A DNA stretch of 64,000 nt from Limnephilus marmoratus (taxonomy: Eukaryota > Arthropoda > Insecta > Trichoptera > Limnephilidae): the NCBI GenBank assembly GCA_917880885.1, contig OU862923.1, forward strand, positions 23,885,770 through 23,949,769. Direction: 5' to 3'. The translations under genes were made by a program, and so were the position numbers. The first letter of the stretch is position 1. The number at the start of each line of letters is the position of its first letter. This document shows, one piece after another, positions 31,620 to 42,990 of this stretch. The notes under the pieces were generated by a model that saw nothing but the letters and a program-made list of their open reading frames with translations, had not been told where the DNA came from and did not search any database.

Positions 31620-31770
31620 AAAGAGTGTATATTGAGGTAGAACCTGAGGTAGACAAGCAGCCATGCGGCTGCTTCTCGGGATTACCGATAAATTTTCTAA
31701 ATTGTATATTTATATAAACTATGTTTTTGTTGGAAACAGTAAAAAAATAATGTAATAAAATAAATAAAAA
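31620..31770 (+). mobile_element. LINE 3' end with TAAA-type tail
   Basis: Has the hairpin AGCAGCCATGCGGCTGCT (31661-31678), TCTCGGGATTACCG, an AT-rich stretch and a TAATAAAATAAATAAAAA tail. This form (short hairpin, then TAAA repeats) matches LINE 3' UTRs at 46036-46090 and 52515-52560. No coding part remains. Confidence 0.5.
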
Positions 31771-31904
31771 ATCCATCTTCGTGCGGTGCTTCATAGTCTC
31801 TACCGCTCTTGTCTACTTTAGTTTTTTTAAGGTTTCACACTCTGTTTTTTTCATGTTATCTACACGACTAGGGTTCCAACTGCTTTTAAGCTTCGTCTGG
31901 AGTC

Positions 31905-32098
31905 AGTGAAATTATGGAATCTTTAATTTGGGTATATTGTGAGGCTAAAGGTAGGAAGAGGTTAGATGGAAGCAAATTGGAAATAGGGAGGTGAAAAAGT
32001 ACCTGGCTATTCAGATCAGGTCACCAAATCCATCTATAGCCAATTCAAGCAACATTCTTTTCCGAATGGTAGTCTTTAATCAGGGCAATATTGAAAAT
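31905..32098 (-). mobile_element. SINE2 fragment
   Basis: Body of SINE2 on the minus strand: TTTAATTTGGGTATATTGTG, GTACCTGGCTATTCAGATCA and TCTTTAATCAGGGCAATATT on the plus strand. No tRNA-like head. Confidence 0.7.
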
Positions 32099-32561
32099 AA
32101 CCGCCGCGGCCCCTCCGACTCTATTTAACTTTAGATTAAAAATAATCAACACATAAATTAATGTTTTGAACTACAATGTAGTTGATTTTTTAAAACCTTT
32201 CCAAAGGTGAAATAAAAAATTATCCCTTCATTCGTACATAAATCTTCCACGGGAAGAATACCACCTACATTTTTTAACGAATTCTTTAAAACCAACAAAA
32301 CCTTAAGGGAATTCTAAGGATAATATAGGACAGACTAGGTTGTGTTATTGCGTACAAAAAGGGAGATCAAATGTAATACAAAGGGAGAAAAAACTAGTGT
32401 AATGCAAATTGTCGAAAAGTGTTTTTTGACATCTGAATAATAAAAAAAAAATTCGAATAAACCGCTCGTCCTAAGGTACACGACGTAATAATAATAATAA
32501 GTTTGATATCCAATTAAACTACTGTTAATTACAAGAAAAACTGCTATAATAAGTAATAACT
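32099..32561. other. No gene seen
   Basis: AT-rich, no recognised repeat. Confidence 0.4.
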
Positions 32562-32920
32562 ACCAACCCCTCCGCCATAGGTCAATTTGGGAGGCGGAAA
32601 TGGGTACCGCCGCCCTGGGAACCTTTATTGGATAACCAACACCTCTGCCATAGGTCACCCCAAGCGGTTCACTATGTTTGGTGATTTAGCAGGGGTGCCT
32701 GGGTTCATGGGGGTGAGGTTTGTCTAAGTCTTGGAGGCGGATGACCAGGATATACTAGGACATACTGAACCCCAGATTTCTACCCACCCCTTAAACCCTT
32801 TTTCTTCCCATAACTCTCCTTTCCTTCCTTTCCTTAAAAAACCCCTCCACACAGCATCCCCAAAGATGACATAGGCCCTGAGGTAAATTATTTTCCTCAG
32901 GGCCTCTTGTGTGGAGCTAA
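32562..32920 (+). mobile_element. SINE1 copy g, short subfamily, with partial 5' repeat
   Basis: Complete sense copy at 32584-32920, preceded by a 22-nt piece (CCTCCGCCATAGGTCAA) that belongs to the middle of the same SINE, so two copies are joined. The tail hairpin AGGCCCTGAGG...CCTCAGGGCCT is nearly perfect. No A tail: it runs directly into copy h. Confidence 0.8.
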
Positions 32921-32923
32921 CTG

Positions 32924-33218
32924 CGTGGCAGGCTGAATGGGGAAACTGGTTGAAGACGTTTTGACCTCTCCAGCAGGATTCTCTTAGATGGAAAATTCTC
33001 TAAGGATCGCCTTAGATGGATTGGATTTATATGTCCGTCACTCCTGGACGAACTGACCCCCAGATTCCTACCCACCCCTCATACACCTTTCCTTCCCAGA
33101 ACTTTCTCTGCTTCCTTTCCTAAAAATACCCTCCACACAGCATTCTCAAAGATGGCATAGGCCCTGAGGGGAAATATTTTACTCCGAGCCTCCTGTGTGG
33201 AGCCAATGAAAAAATTTT
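32924..33218 (+). mobile_element. SINE1 copy h, long subfamily, 5'-truncated
   Basis: Sense copy with TTTTGACCTCTCCAGCAGG, ATGTCCGTCACTCCTGGACG and the tail GTGTGGAGCCAATGAAAAAA. Tandem with copy g. A local duplication (CTTAGATGGA twice near 32985-33020) is present. Confidence 0.8.
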
Positions 33219-35204
33219 TTTTTACATTTGTTCATATTATTGTATTTAGGTATCAAACAAATCAATGAAGTTCCACAATAGTTATAAGCAATTTTACAAT
33301 GACATACCTGCAATATAAAAAGAAAAGAAAATTTAAAAAATAAAATATTGCAGCAGAAAAAACAGTGAAAAAGAGTATATTATAAAACTTTCGCGTCGTA
33401 TGATAACTTCAACCAGTTTGACTATGTGTTTTCAACGAACAGTTGAAAATGTCATCACCTCGTAAATGTCAAGGTGTTGAAAGTGCAAATACTCGGTTTT
33501 ACAATGCGATAGAAGTACTAAAAAAATCGTTCAGTATTTGGAACGGAAGCAATTTATAACACATATTAAGTATTTATAAAAAAGTATTAGTAATGACACT
33601 ATTTAAAAATTAGATTTGTTTTTCTGAGACGGCTTTAACAAGTCGTATACGGTTCACGGATGTAAGATGGGTATTTTTTTAATAATAAATTCGCAAGATT
33701 AAAGGAGCTGCAAGGCAACAGCAAAAGACCTGCAGAAAACCGACGTACGAATACCTAAGTGATTACTAGAGGTAGCCAGGATTCCTCAAGCTTCATTAAA
33801 GCTAGTATTAGCTTCAATAAAGATGACGATGAAAAACGCTCAGAAAAAAAATACCTTCCCTGCTGGATCGGTACAAAAGTTTCCTATCAATATCGGTAAC
33901 CAAAGATATTATCCCGAATGCTGTACAAATATTGGTTAATTAAGGAAAAAACTTAAATAATTTTTCATCTAGTGTAACTTTTGTCACTGGAGACCGTAAC
34001 CCAAAGCTTTATTTCGAGTAACAAGGTGAGAACCCTTATTTTTTCCCTCGAGACTTGCCATAGGGGTGAAAAAGAAAAATGCCTCCCAAAAAACGAAAAG
34101 GAATATCTACCGTTTATGGCGATTGTAAAAGTTTTACGGCTCGGCGTAAACCCAAATTTACCTATACGGAAAGTTTAACCCAATCTTGGGAAAATATTTT
34201 GCGGTTGAAAACGATTTTCGAAGCAATTGCTTATGTGCGTTCTGGGTCTTAAAATATTTAAGTGTTACCAATTTGAATAAAAAATATAAAAATTACACCC
34301 ATTTTTATAACATTTTTGAAGCGGTATTTTCAGGAGAGCTTCAAGCGTATTATGCTTTTAAGATTGATGATGTCAAGATGGATGGTAAAAATCTAGATCG
34401 GTAGAAAGAAAAATAATTGGACGAGTTAGTCTCCAACGTCAAGAACAATCCAATGTCTAACCATTTAGACACGATTCTTTTGTGCCAAGGACAAATTTAT
34501 AGTTTTATTGATTTCAGAGAAGAAATAGATTGAGTGTTAGTATATTTATCAGCTATTGATTGATCCAACCGTATTCCTAAGTCTCAACTGTCTGGATTTA
34601 ATGAACATTGGTATATCGTCCATTGATTGATAATGAGAAAACTCAATGACTATGAGAAAACTCAATTTTTTATTCACATATAATTTCATATTATCCCATG
34701 TTAACTGCTTTGGCAAGATAATCGTTAAAAAGGTAAATTGGAAGTTTGTTAAACTCATATAATTTTTCACGAAGAATTAAATTTCTTATTTTGATAAAGA
34801 TGAATTTTGATAAAGATGAATAAATGGTTGGTTTCTCATCTTTGAATTACGAAAATAGCACTATTTTTCATCTTGTTTGTATTTCAGTATTGAATAATAA
34901 TCCCTTACAGAACTAAAATATAAAATTCACTGAGCAGAAACTTTTACGTGGAACCAAGCATGGAACAAAGCACTAGGAACAGTTGTTTTATTGTCTATTG
35001 AAAAGGCAATATTCTTTTTTGAAACACAAACCAATGTGCGAATCTGGTTGAAGTCTTTCTCCAGTGACCACAGACAGCTTTGTTCGCCTATGTTTTAAAC
35101 GGTTAGGCTTTCTCATTGGCGGTTGGGAAATGTAATGGGGAAAGTATTGCAATAATTACACAATATTAGACTAAAGATTATTTAATATATATAACATTTT
35201 TTTG
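33219..35204. other. About 2 kb without recognised genes
   Basis: AT-rich. The ORFs at 33981-34178 and 34186-34404 (plus) and 34549-34770 (minus) show no motif I recognise. A GATGAATTTTGATAAA direct repeat occurs at about 34795-34820. Confidence 0.35.
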
Positions 35205-35343
35205 AGTACCACGCAAGAGTCTCAACTTCTCCACACTGAAGGTAGTGAGGAAGAGAACAAGATGTGAGGTAGATGAAGGTTGGAAGAGGAAGTACCTGAC
35301 TGCACTCATGGTCTTTCATCAGGGCGATATTTCGGGGACCTAC
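35205..35343 (-). mobile_element. SINE2 fragment
   Basis: Minus-strand SINE2 body: GAGGAAGTACCTGACTGCA and GGTCTTTCATCAGGGCGATA on the plus strand. Degraded; both ends missing. Confidence 0.6.
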
Positions 35344-35827
35344 CATTCTGATGAATCTAGTAAAAAAATGGAGAAACGTAAATAAAAATTTGTTCAAAGA
35401 AATCTATATCTGATGGTTGTACGAATTAGTTCTAGGAGTATAAACGTAATGCTGAACGAACACATTTTATGTCATATTGGGTATTAGGAAAATAAACTAC
35501 CATCTCGCATTGAACCCTCTACTTTGGAATTATTTTTTTCTCTTGCGTTTCTTTCTTAGATTTTTTATTTCTTTCTGTTTTGTTTCTCTCTGCTTCCAAG
35601 GTTGGTTTTCAGGTATCACGATACATTTTTGAGCTTTGAAGGTTTACGTGGCGTTAGAAACGTTTTATTTGGTTTTTCTGCGAGTATTTACTTTAAGTCA
35701 TTCTGGTAGTAAAAGTTCTGCCTTGTCAATACATTTCAGACTTTCTTATAATAAAAATGTAGAAGAAAAATACTTCTATTAAATCTTACTTGGTATCAGA
35801 AAGTAAAACAAAAGTAGTGACAAAAAA

Positions 35828-35828
<1 letters not shown>
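35344..35828. other. No gene seen
   Basis: T-rich sequence with no supported feature. Confidence 0.4.

Positions 35829-35900
<72 letters not shown>
35829..35900. repeat. (TA)n microsatellite
   Basis: 72 nt of uninterrupted TA dinucleotide, about 36 repeats; its length makes it likely to be polymorphic. Confidence 0.98.
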
Positions 35901-35901
<1 letters not shown>

Positions 35902-36028
35902 GAGCAATTTGAGTAGGTACCTACTCTACTGTGATTCCTGACACTTTTAACCGCGCCCAGGAAGCATACATATTTTTTTTAAAACCATTGACGCACTTTA
36001 AGACGACAATATACCCTAAAATATATTC

Positions 36029-36245
36029 AGAATCTTAACGACATAAGTAAAGACGCCGTGTATACAAATTGCGACTCGCGACCCGTGTATTGGACGGACC
36101 TACTGTCGAATTTGCCGTATCAAAGAAAAGAAGAAGAAGATAAAATAATGTGGGAATCTTAACGACGTAAGTGAAGAAAGCGTGTGAACAAATATACGCC
36201 GCGGCACGGCGTATTGGACGAACGTACGGTCGAATTCACCCTAGC
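36029..36245. repeat. Diverged tandem duplication, 124-bp period
   Basis: Two copies start at about 36030 and 36154. Shared words are GAATCTTAACGAC, GTAAGT, CGTGT, CGTATTGGACG and GTCGAATT. Each has a CpG-rich middle. Function unknown. Confidence 0.6.
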
Positions 36246-37035
36246 AGGCCTGGAAATACGACCTTTCCGCCGCGTTCATTTTAAATATTTCTGAAGAACG
36301 TGTTAGAAATATTCAAAATGTGTCTCCATGTTGTCCTTCCGAAGTTATTAATTCATCGTCTAGAAAAATAAAATCTGGTGCTTACCGCTAACATTATAGT
36401 TGAAAAACGGGTTATAAAGTTTTAAATCGTTGGACGTAAAATATATTAATGGTAAGGTACTGTTTAAATTAATCTAAAATATAAATAACTTGCTTCCCTC
36501 GTGCGGCATGGAAATAAAAAAGTTATTATAGTTACGAATTCGCCGGAAATGATTAAAACGTGAGTTTTGAGCAAACAAAAATTATTAGGATTGTGTACCG
36601 CCTTAATTATGAACTTAAATGTACACGAAGAGAAATAATTTTGGCGCTCACAATAAATTATTGAGCTATATTAATAAAACAACAATTTAAGGATATTTTA
36701 CCGATTTGCCTTGATATATCATGATATGACGATACAAACAAATTCATCATAACAACATTAAAAATAATTTATTCTTAAAATTGCCTAACAATGCGAACAT
36801 TCTGTTAGAGTATAGTGAGACGTCAAAACCTACGCAATAAAATTTAACAACTTGAACGAAACGAATTAAGGCAAGTAGCCAATAATGCCAAAAGATGGCG
36901 CCACTTCCGTTCAAATCGACTGGCAGATGTATATGCTCTCGGATTGGTATTTTCATGTATCTCTCCGGAGTCTCCAAAATACTTCGGATATGGAAATCTC
37001 GGCCGGTTGGCTAATATACACATGTTCTTATCAGT
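36246..37035. other. No gene recognised
   Basis: Overlapping minus ORFs at 36747-37056 show no known motif. Confidence 0.35.
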
Positions 37036-37270
37036 ATCGTAAATAATAATTACCATTATTTAATTCAATAATAATTATCATTATTTAATTAAGTAAATAA
37101 TGATAATTATTGTTGAATTAAATAATGGTTATCATTATTCATTTAATTAAATAATGATAATTATTATTGAATTAAATAATGATAATAATAATTATTATAA
37201 TTATTATCATTATTAAATAATAATAATTTTCATTATTTAATTAAATAATGATCGTCATTATTATTGAAAT
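37036..37270. repeat. AT-rich palindromic repeat cluster
   Basis: Repeated alternation of TTTAATTCAATAATAATTAT-type units with their complements (AATTAAATAATGATAATTAT), forming several overlapping hairpins. Confidence 0.85.
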
Positions 37271-37564
37271 GCAATATGTTAAGACATAAAAATTACTTAA
37301 ATATTTTTTGTGAATGATGAACTGCAAATAATGTTGGTATTTGTAATTTTGTAAATACCGATAAAATTATGATGAAGCCATTTTAGTGTATTGAGTATAT
37401 TCCCTTAATTTTTTTTTTTTAAAACTAATTTATTCATTTTTCATGTGACACCTCACAAGAGCACCCCTGTCTGCATGGTGAAAAGGCAGGAGAACTATGT
37501 CACCACAGGTTGGGTATCGTCGTGAGGCGGGTAAATAGTGATTTGTTTTATTTATTACTAACGA

Positions 37565-38365
37565 GTTTATTACTATGCGTTGCTGAGCCATTTAATAAAG
37601 AAATCATTTCTCCCTGCGTGTCCTTTCCCATTCGTCCCGTTTCCCTTCCGCCTCCCCTTTCTCTCCCGCGTCCCCTTCTTCTCACGCGTTCCCTCTCCGC
37701 CTTCTTTGCATTCCCTCTCCCCACTCCCCTCTCCCGCTTCCCCCGTCCCACGAACTGCCATCCCGAGTCCCTCTCCCTCCCGCATTCCATACATTGTAAA
37801 TAATACATTAACAATAATTTACAAACTTAAAAATAATATGCTCCCAAATTATCTGAAGAGTACTATTATGTTTCAAGAAAATGTTCACGAAAACAGTCTG
37901 CCAAATGCCGTAAAAGAAGCCTCAAGTCTCAGCACTTTTCATAGGATATGTGCATTTTATGTAAAAAATTTTTTTTTTTATTACTTACCAATGTTATTCT
38001 CATGCCTTATTCTTTTATAATGTATTTTTGTATAGTTATCTTTTTTTTATTTAGTACTGTTTTTTAAAATGTATTTGTGAATGTTACTGTACCTACTTCG
38101 TAAATTGTATTTTTATATTTTCCCACTAGATGTATGAACATATTTACATACATCTAAATAAAAATTTCAAAAACAAATACATTCGGTCCCGGTACATTCA
38201 GTTTTAAAACAGCTCGCGTGCCACATATTGCAATTTTTAATACAAATTTCATAATGCCAGAGCTGACCAGTATACATAGAAACCATCGCGGGCATGCGCA
38301 CATCAAATCCCCAACGTTTCATCGCAATGGGATGAATGGTTTAGCATCTCATATATCCCCAAAAA
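37565..38365. repeat. Modular repeat, copy 4, split by a LINE 3' end
   Basis: The left part (37565-37795) has GCGTTGCTGAGCCATTTAAT, the C/T-rich tract and CATTCCATACATT. The right part (38177-38365) resumes with ATACATTCGGTCCC, CAGCTCGCGTGCCAC, AATGCCAGAGC, then the outer module GGGCATGCGCACATCAAATC inverted relative to the left end. The two parts are contiguous in the copy at 6005-6530. ORFs in the C/T tract (37510-38020) are low-complexity and not believed. Confidence 0.75.
37796..38176 (+). mobile_element. 5'-truncated LINE with 7-bp target duplication
   Basis: Insertion of 381 bp flanked by ATACATT on both sides (37789-37795, 38177-38183). The start encodes IYKLKNNMLPNYLKS and STFHRICAFYVKN, typical of the tail of a CR1-like RT. 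It is followed by a 3' UTR ending ACATCTAAATAAAAATTTC plus an A-rich tail. A clean target-primed insertion. Confidence 0.85.
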
Positions 38366-38882
38366 TATTTTGATTTTTATATACCAGCATATAGATTGTA
38401 TTTCTAGTTCATTTTGGACCATTTCTCTCATAGTTTTCTTAAACAAAAAAACAAAAATAGTAAATAGAAAATCCCGTAAAAGCCACCACTACTATTTCTC
38501 CCTATTTCTCGTTTAGCTGTTCGCTTTCGTATTTTATTTTGCATACCTTCGAATATCTCCTGCTCGGTGTGGAAGTGTGCAGTGTGCATGTTGCGAGCTT
38601 TTAATTAAATTTCTCCTTCCAGTGTTGGAAGAATTATCACTCTAGTTAAATAAATACAGTATCCAACTACTGTTGCAAACACTGGCCAGGTCAAATGTGA
38701 AGAACCTGTGAACAATTAGATGATTCTTCCATAGTACTACCAATGTGATATTAAGTTTGCCTAATATATTCATCAGCTGGTGCCACTTTCGCGTTGAATT
38801 AATTATTTTCCGCTCAAAGCTTTCGTTTATTTATATTGATGCTCTGATTCTAAATATGGTCATGGTAGCTGAATAAGTTCAA
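38366..38882. other. No gene seen
   Basis: Unremarkable sequence between the modular repeat and the LINE endonuclease remnant. Confidence 0.4.
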
Positions 38883-39071
38883 TTTTTTCGAAAGCTCCAA
38901 GAACTTTGATGGATACATCTTGTATTACACAGTTCATTGGTAACATTGTCTTTTTTATTATTACAGCCTTTTGGCATCCAGGTTTAGGTTTGGTGATTGG
39001 CGACTTTAATCTGAACTCAAGTAGCAAAGGCACCCAAATGGATCTCCTATATTTTATGAATCTTTTCAAAT
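38883..39071 (+). pseudogene. LINE endonuclease C-terminal remnant
   Basis: A plus-strand frame gives GLGLVIGDFNLNSSSKGTQM then DLLYFMNLFK and a TGA at 39069-39071. GDFN is the conserved Asp/Asn motif of AP-type endonucleases. The following RT ORF (ATG at 39070) begins with the last part of the same domain (GGTLDIVLSNF, EDAYHPSL), so the original ORF2 has been broken by a frameshift here. The sequence upstream of 38940 is too degraded to align. The minus ORF 38860-39069 is a shadow. Confidence 0.7.
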
Positions 39072-41391
39072 GAATCAGAGTAACTCTATTACAAATGTGA
39101 AGGGAGGCACGCTGGACATTGTACTCAGTAACTTTAATTTAAAAGTATACAAATCCTTATACTCACTAGTCAAAGAAGACGCTTATCATCCATCGTTATG
39201 TATAGAGATTTTGCCGAACAAAAACACAACCAATTGTCAAACACGAAACTTCTTGAATAATACGGATAATAGTGTTAGGCGAGGATGGAACTTCGATCAT
39301 GGTGATTTTAAGGCTCTTTATTGCCATTTACAATCTCATGATTGGCAGCCTTTGAAGGACATAAAGGATGTTAATTTAGCGACAAACCTTTTTTATTCTA
39401 TAATTTATATATACTTTGATATGTGTTTCAAAATTAAGCGCACTCCGAGGAATGGTAGGAAATATCCTAAATGGTTTTTTAGTGAGGTTGTTAGCGACAT
39501 AAAGCTCAAATTCAAACATTACAAAAAATGGAAGAAAACTGGAATGGTAAGTGAACGTGACATGTTTTGTCTACTTAGAACAAAAATAAAACGCAATATT
39601 CGATTAGCACATGTGCAATATATTAATTCTGTTGAAAAAAATATCAAATGTGATCCCAAATCTTTCTGGAAATATATCTCGTCCAAAAGAAGTGATGGCG
39701 GGTTTGTTGACCATGTTACTTGGAATAATCAGTCTTTCTCGGGAGCAGATATTCCAGAAGCATTTGCAGACTATTTTAAATCAACTTATAGTAAGGAAGC
39801 TGCGGATTTGAAATCTTTTATACCTGGTAAAAAAACACCACTAATAGCGCAGAATGTTGATATTCAAAACATCACAAACATTGACATCACCGCGGCTGCT
39901 AAAAAATTAAAAGCCAAAACTTCTTTTGGACCGGATCTTATTCCGTCATTCGTATTAAAGGGCTGTTTTGAGCCCTTATTAACACCTCTCGCGTATATTT
40001 ATAATCTCTCACTTAACTCCGGAATATTCCCAGACGTGTGGAAGATCTCGAAAGTTACACCGTTACATAAAACTGGTGATAAGGCTCCAGTCTCTAATTA
40101 CAGACCAGTGGCGATACTATCCTCTCCAGCCAAGTTGTTTGAACTAATAATTCATAAATTCATTTATACCCAAGTTGAACCCTTTATAATTGACCAGCAA
40201 CACGGTTTTAGGTCTGGCAGATCTACTGTGTCTAATCTAATGGTTTTTACGGAGTACATATCTCAAGCTCTTGATAGCAACAATCAAGTAGATGTATCAT
40301 ACAACGACTTCGCAAAAGCCTTTGACTCGGTAGATCCGCTTATTCTCCTAAATAAACTCGACCAATTTGGATTTTCAGCGAAACTTCTACGTCTATTTCT
40401 AAGTTATTTCTCAAACAGACAGCAATACGTAACTTATGGTATATTTCAATCTTCCAACTTCATCACAAACTCTGGAGTTCCGCAGGGGTCAAATCTTGGA
40501 CCCTTACTTTTCTCGCTATTTATCAACGACATTTATCATTGCATAAAATTTTCTAAGTTTCTCTTATTCGCGGATGACCTTAAACTATTCCTTTTAATAA
40601 AATCTTTGGAAAATTGCTTGCAGCTACAAAGTGATATAAATTCTATCGTCGAATGGAGTCACACCAATAAATTAGGATTTAATATTAAGAAATGCTCTAT
40701 CATGTGCTACACCAAGGCGAACAAAACGATTTACTTTAACTACAAAATGTCTTATTCGTCTCTTCAGCACATTGTTATTTTGAGAGATTTGGGAATCACA
40801 TTTGATGCGCACCTAACATTTCACGTCCACATAGAGACGATATGCAGCAAAGCTCTAAGAATGCTAGGATTTGTGCTAAGCAACTCCAGACACTTTTGCA
40901 GCTCAGCCGCGATTCGTTTGCTATACTATAGCTTAGTACGTAGCATTTTGGAAAGTGGTTCAGTAATATGGGGACCAGTGGATTTAACATACTCTCAAAT
41001 GATTGAGAAAGTGCAAAAGAAGTTTCTGAGATATTTGTATCTTAGAGACTTCGGATATTATCCCTGGTTATATCCATCAGCCTTTTTGTCCGGCATGCTG
41101 GGTATTAATAGCCTCGCCGAAAGAAGGAAAACTGCTTTGCTGACAACAGCATATAAACTTTTAAACGGTAACATCTGTATTCCCGATATATTACAAAAAT
41201 TTGAGTTTTATGTCCCCGACAACTTCACAAGAGCACGCAGACACAGAACTTTTGTTGTTCCGAGATGCAGAACTAACTTACCATTAGTAATGCCGCTCGG
41301 AAAAATGATTATTTTACTAAATTTCCTGCCCCCTGATATAGATATTTTTAAACTAAATATTGATCAATTCAAAAACGCTATTATTACTTAA
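39070..41391 (+). CDS. Non-LTR retrotransposon reverse transcriptase (CR1/Jockey type), ORF2 C-terminal part
   Basis: The longest ORF in the window, 773 codons without a stop. Residues 1-50 are the end of the AP endonuclease (GGTLDIVLSN, HPS). The RT domain follows: FGPDLIPSFVLKG (~286), VSNYRPVAILSSPAKLFE (~342), QQHGFRSGRSTVSNL (~375), palm block VSYNDFAKAFDSVD (~409) with the first catalytic Asp, SGVPQGSNLGPLLFSLF (~466), active-site FADD at about 500-503, then LGITFDAHLTF and the C-terminal domain. The enzyme would copy element RNA at a nicked target. The ATG at 39070 is internal to an older ORF2 whose 5' part is frameshifted (38883-39071). No ORF1 lies upstream, so this is a 5'-incomplete copy. 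The intact 2.3-kb frame suggests a recent insertion. A short 3' UTR and TAAA tail follow. Confidence 0.9.
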   Translation: MNQSNSITNVKGGTLDIVLSNFNLKVYKSLYSLVKEDAYHPSLCIEILPNKNTTNCQTRNFLNNTDNSVRRGWNFDHGDFKALYCHLQSHDWQPLKDIKDVNLATNLFYSIIYIYFDMCFKIKRTPRNGRKYPKWFFSEVVSDIKLKFKHYKKWKKTGMVSERDMFCLLRTKIKRNIRLAHVQYINSVEKNIKCDPKSFWKYISSKRSDGGFVDHVTWNNQSFSGADIPEAFADYFKSTYSKEAADLKSFIPGKKTPLIAQNVDIQNITNIDITAAAKKLKAKTSFGPDLIPSFVLKGCFEPLLTPLAYIYNLSLNSGIFPDVWKISKVTPLHKTGDKAPVSNYRPVAILSSPAKLFELIIHKFIYTQVEPFIIDQQHGFRSGRSTVSNLMVFTEYISQALDSNNQVDVSYNDFAKAFDSVDPLILLNKLDQFGFSAKLLRLFLSYFSNRQQYVTYGIFQSSNFITNSGVPQGSNLGPLLFSLFINDIYHCIKFSKFLLFADDLKLFLLIKSLENCLQLQSDINSIVEWSHTNKLGFNIKKCSIMCYTKANKTIYFNYKMSYSSLQHIVILRDLGITFDAHLTFHVHIETICSKALRMLGFVLSNSRHFCSSAAIRLLYYSLVRSILESGSVIWGPVDLTYSQMIEKVQKKFLRYLYLRDFGYYPWLYPSAFLSGMLGINSLAERRKTALLTTAYKLLNGNICIPDILQKFEFYVPDNFTRARRHRTFVVPRCRTNLPLVMPLGKMIILLNFLPPDIDIFKLNIDQFKNAIIT

Positions 41392-41484
41392 TAAAATAAA
41401 ATGTATGTTTATTATTGGTTATGTAACTGTAAATGTGCATTTAAAATAAAATAAATAAATAAAAATAAATAAATAAAAAAAGAT
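41392..41484 (+). repeat. 3' UTR and (TAAA)n tail of the RT element
   Basis: Only about 60 nt separate the RT stop from a run of AAATAAATAAATAAA units, the simple-repeat tail of this LINE type. Confidence 0.8.
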
Positions 41485-41683
41485 GTAGGCATCCCTCAAA
41501 TGTCTCCGGTTTTTCAGTTTTTAGAGATACTTTTTGAACCAAAGTTGGCAAATCTTCAGCCAGCTATTTGTCATCGACTTTTATTTTCCCAATCATCCGA
41601 CGACGTTTCAATTTTACATTAAAAATAGTGTTTCAGAAAATACAGACAATTTGTACGAAAGAAATAAAGAGATTTATTTTACG

Positions 41684-41790
41684 TTAACTCCACAGGAGAT
41701 CCTGAAGAAAATAATTCTCCTCAAGGCCTATGTCATTTTTGGGAATGCTGTGTGAAGGGTATTTTTAGAAAAGGAAGGAGACGAAGTAAC
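41684..41790 (-). mobile_element. SINE1 tail fragment (copy i)
   Basis: Minus-strand 3' end only: TTAACTCCACAGGAG, the diverged hairpin and AAGGAAGGAGACGAAG. It could come from SINE1 or from its partner LINE. Confidence 0.6.
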
Positions 41791-42639
41791 AAAGGACGAA
41801 AGACCGGTTATGTGGAAAATATTCAAAAGAGGGTTCATAAAAATTTTTTGATTGTTAATTAAATCTATTTTGGCATTAACATTTTTCCTTATTACTAAGA
41901 TTTCAAAACTATTTTTCTGTTGTGTTCACAAGTTGTTGTACTCACACAATCAGGTTCTCCAACTCGTCTTGGAAGGAGTTTCTTCTTTGGATAACAGAGT
42001 TCTTTATGTTAATCTGGATTTATTAATACTTCGCGCATTACAAATGTTGTGACTACGAGTAGTCAAACTAACTAGAAGCTAGTTGGAATGGATCTGAATT
42101 ATGTGAGCTCCTGCAAACTGCACCCTGGCCATCGGCCCCCTTGGTGCACAAACTCCGAACTAAACTAAGAGCCATCTTGCGGACTTTCGGGACAGCTCTT
42201 AGCACTGCCCTCTATGTGACAAGCTCGGAAGCCTTTAGATATACAACACCTTATAATCCGTATGTAGTATTTTAAGTCCAAAGTTTGTGTCAAATGTACG
42301 TCAAATGTATATTTATTAATTAAAGTAGAGTTTCACTGAAGCTACAGTTGACAGAACTATAGTACCATATAGCTTCACACTCGGCCGGACTCTCCATGTA
42401 GGTATCTACATAGGTAGGTATATCCCGAAAACAGGTTTTAATTAAACAATTATGAAAATAAAATTGCCCGCACTCTCACACAACAGCTTTTTTAATGATT
42501 TCATCAAAAAACATAAATGAAGAGTTTCACATAAAATTAGCTACCAATCTACTACGTATTGCATTACTTCTCTTTCTACAAAAAATAATGGTCAGTACTT
42601 ATTTGAGAAAAATTCTAAACATCGTGTTCGAGGGGTAAG
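41791..42639. other. No gene recognised
   Basis: A GC-richer patch at 42060-42240 (CTGGCCATCGGCCCCCTTGG) shows no ORF or repeat. The ORF at 41852-42052 is without motif. Confidence 0.35.
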
Positions 42640-42990
42640 TAAATACCCAACATGCGCAAGTAAATTTTATTTTAATCGAATTGTGTTATTTCACAATTTA
42701 ATCATATAAAATAATATAACTTTTATATACGTTCCAGAGATTAAGATACTCTTAGTACCGCCCTGGTGTAAGATCACCACTCAGAATTGCAACTATGCTT
42801 TAAATGGTTTTTCTCTATTTGGTGACCAGATCTGAATAGTCAGGTACCTTCTCACTGTCCTCTTTCCAATCTCCTTCCTCTCCCCCCTAACTTCAGCCTC
42901 ACAATATACCCCAATTGGGAATGCCATAGTCTCACTGACTCCAGGCGGTTGGGAGTAGTTGGAATTTTTTGCGGTGTTCACATTAAAAAT
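42640..42990 (+). mobile_element. SINE2, nearly complete body, head degraded
   Basis: Shares with 19984-20374 the order ATTTCACAATTTAATC, CGTTCCAGAG, CGCCCTGGTGTAAGATCACC, CCAATTGGGAATG, GGCGGTTGGGAGTAGTTGG and GCGGTGTTCACATTAAAAA. It preserves the unbroken CTCACTGACTCCAGGCGG region that the MITE at 14579 interrupts in another copy. The tRNA-like boxes are not recognisable. The minus ORF 42793-43050 is chance. Confidence 0.8.
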
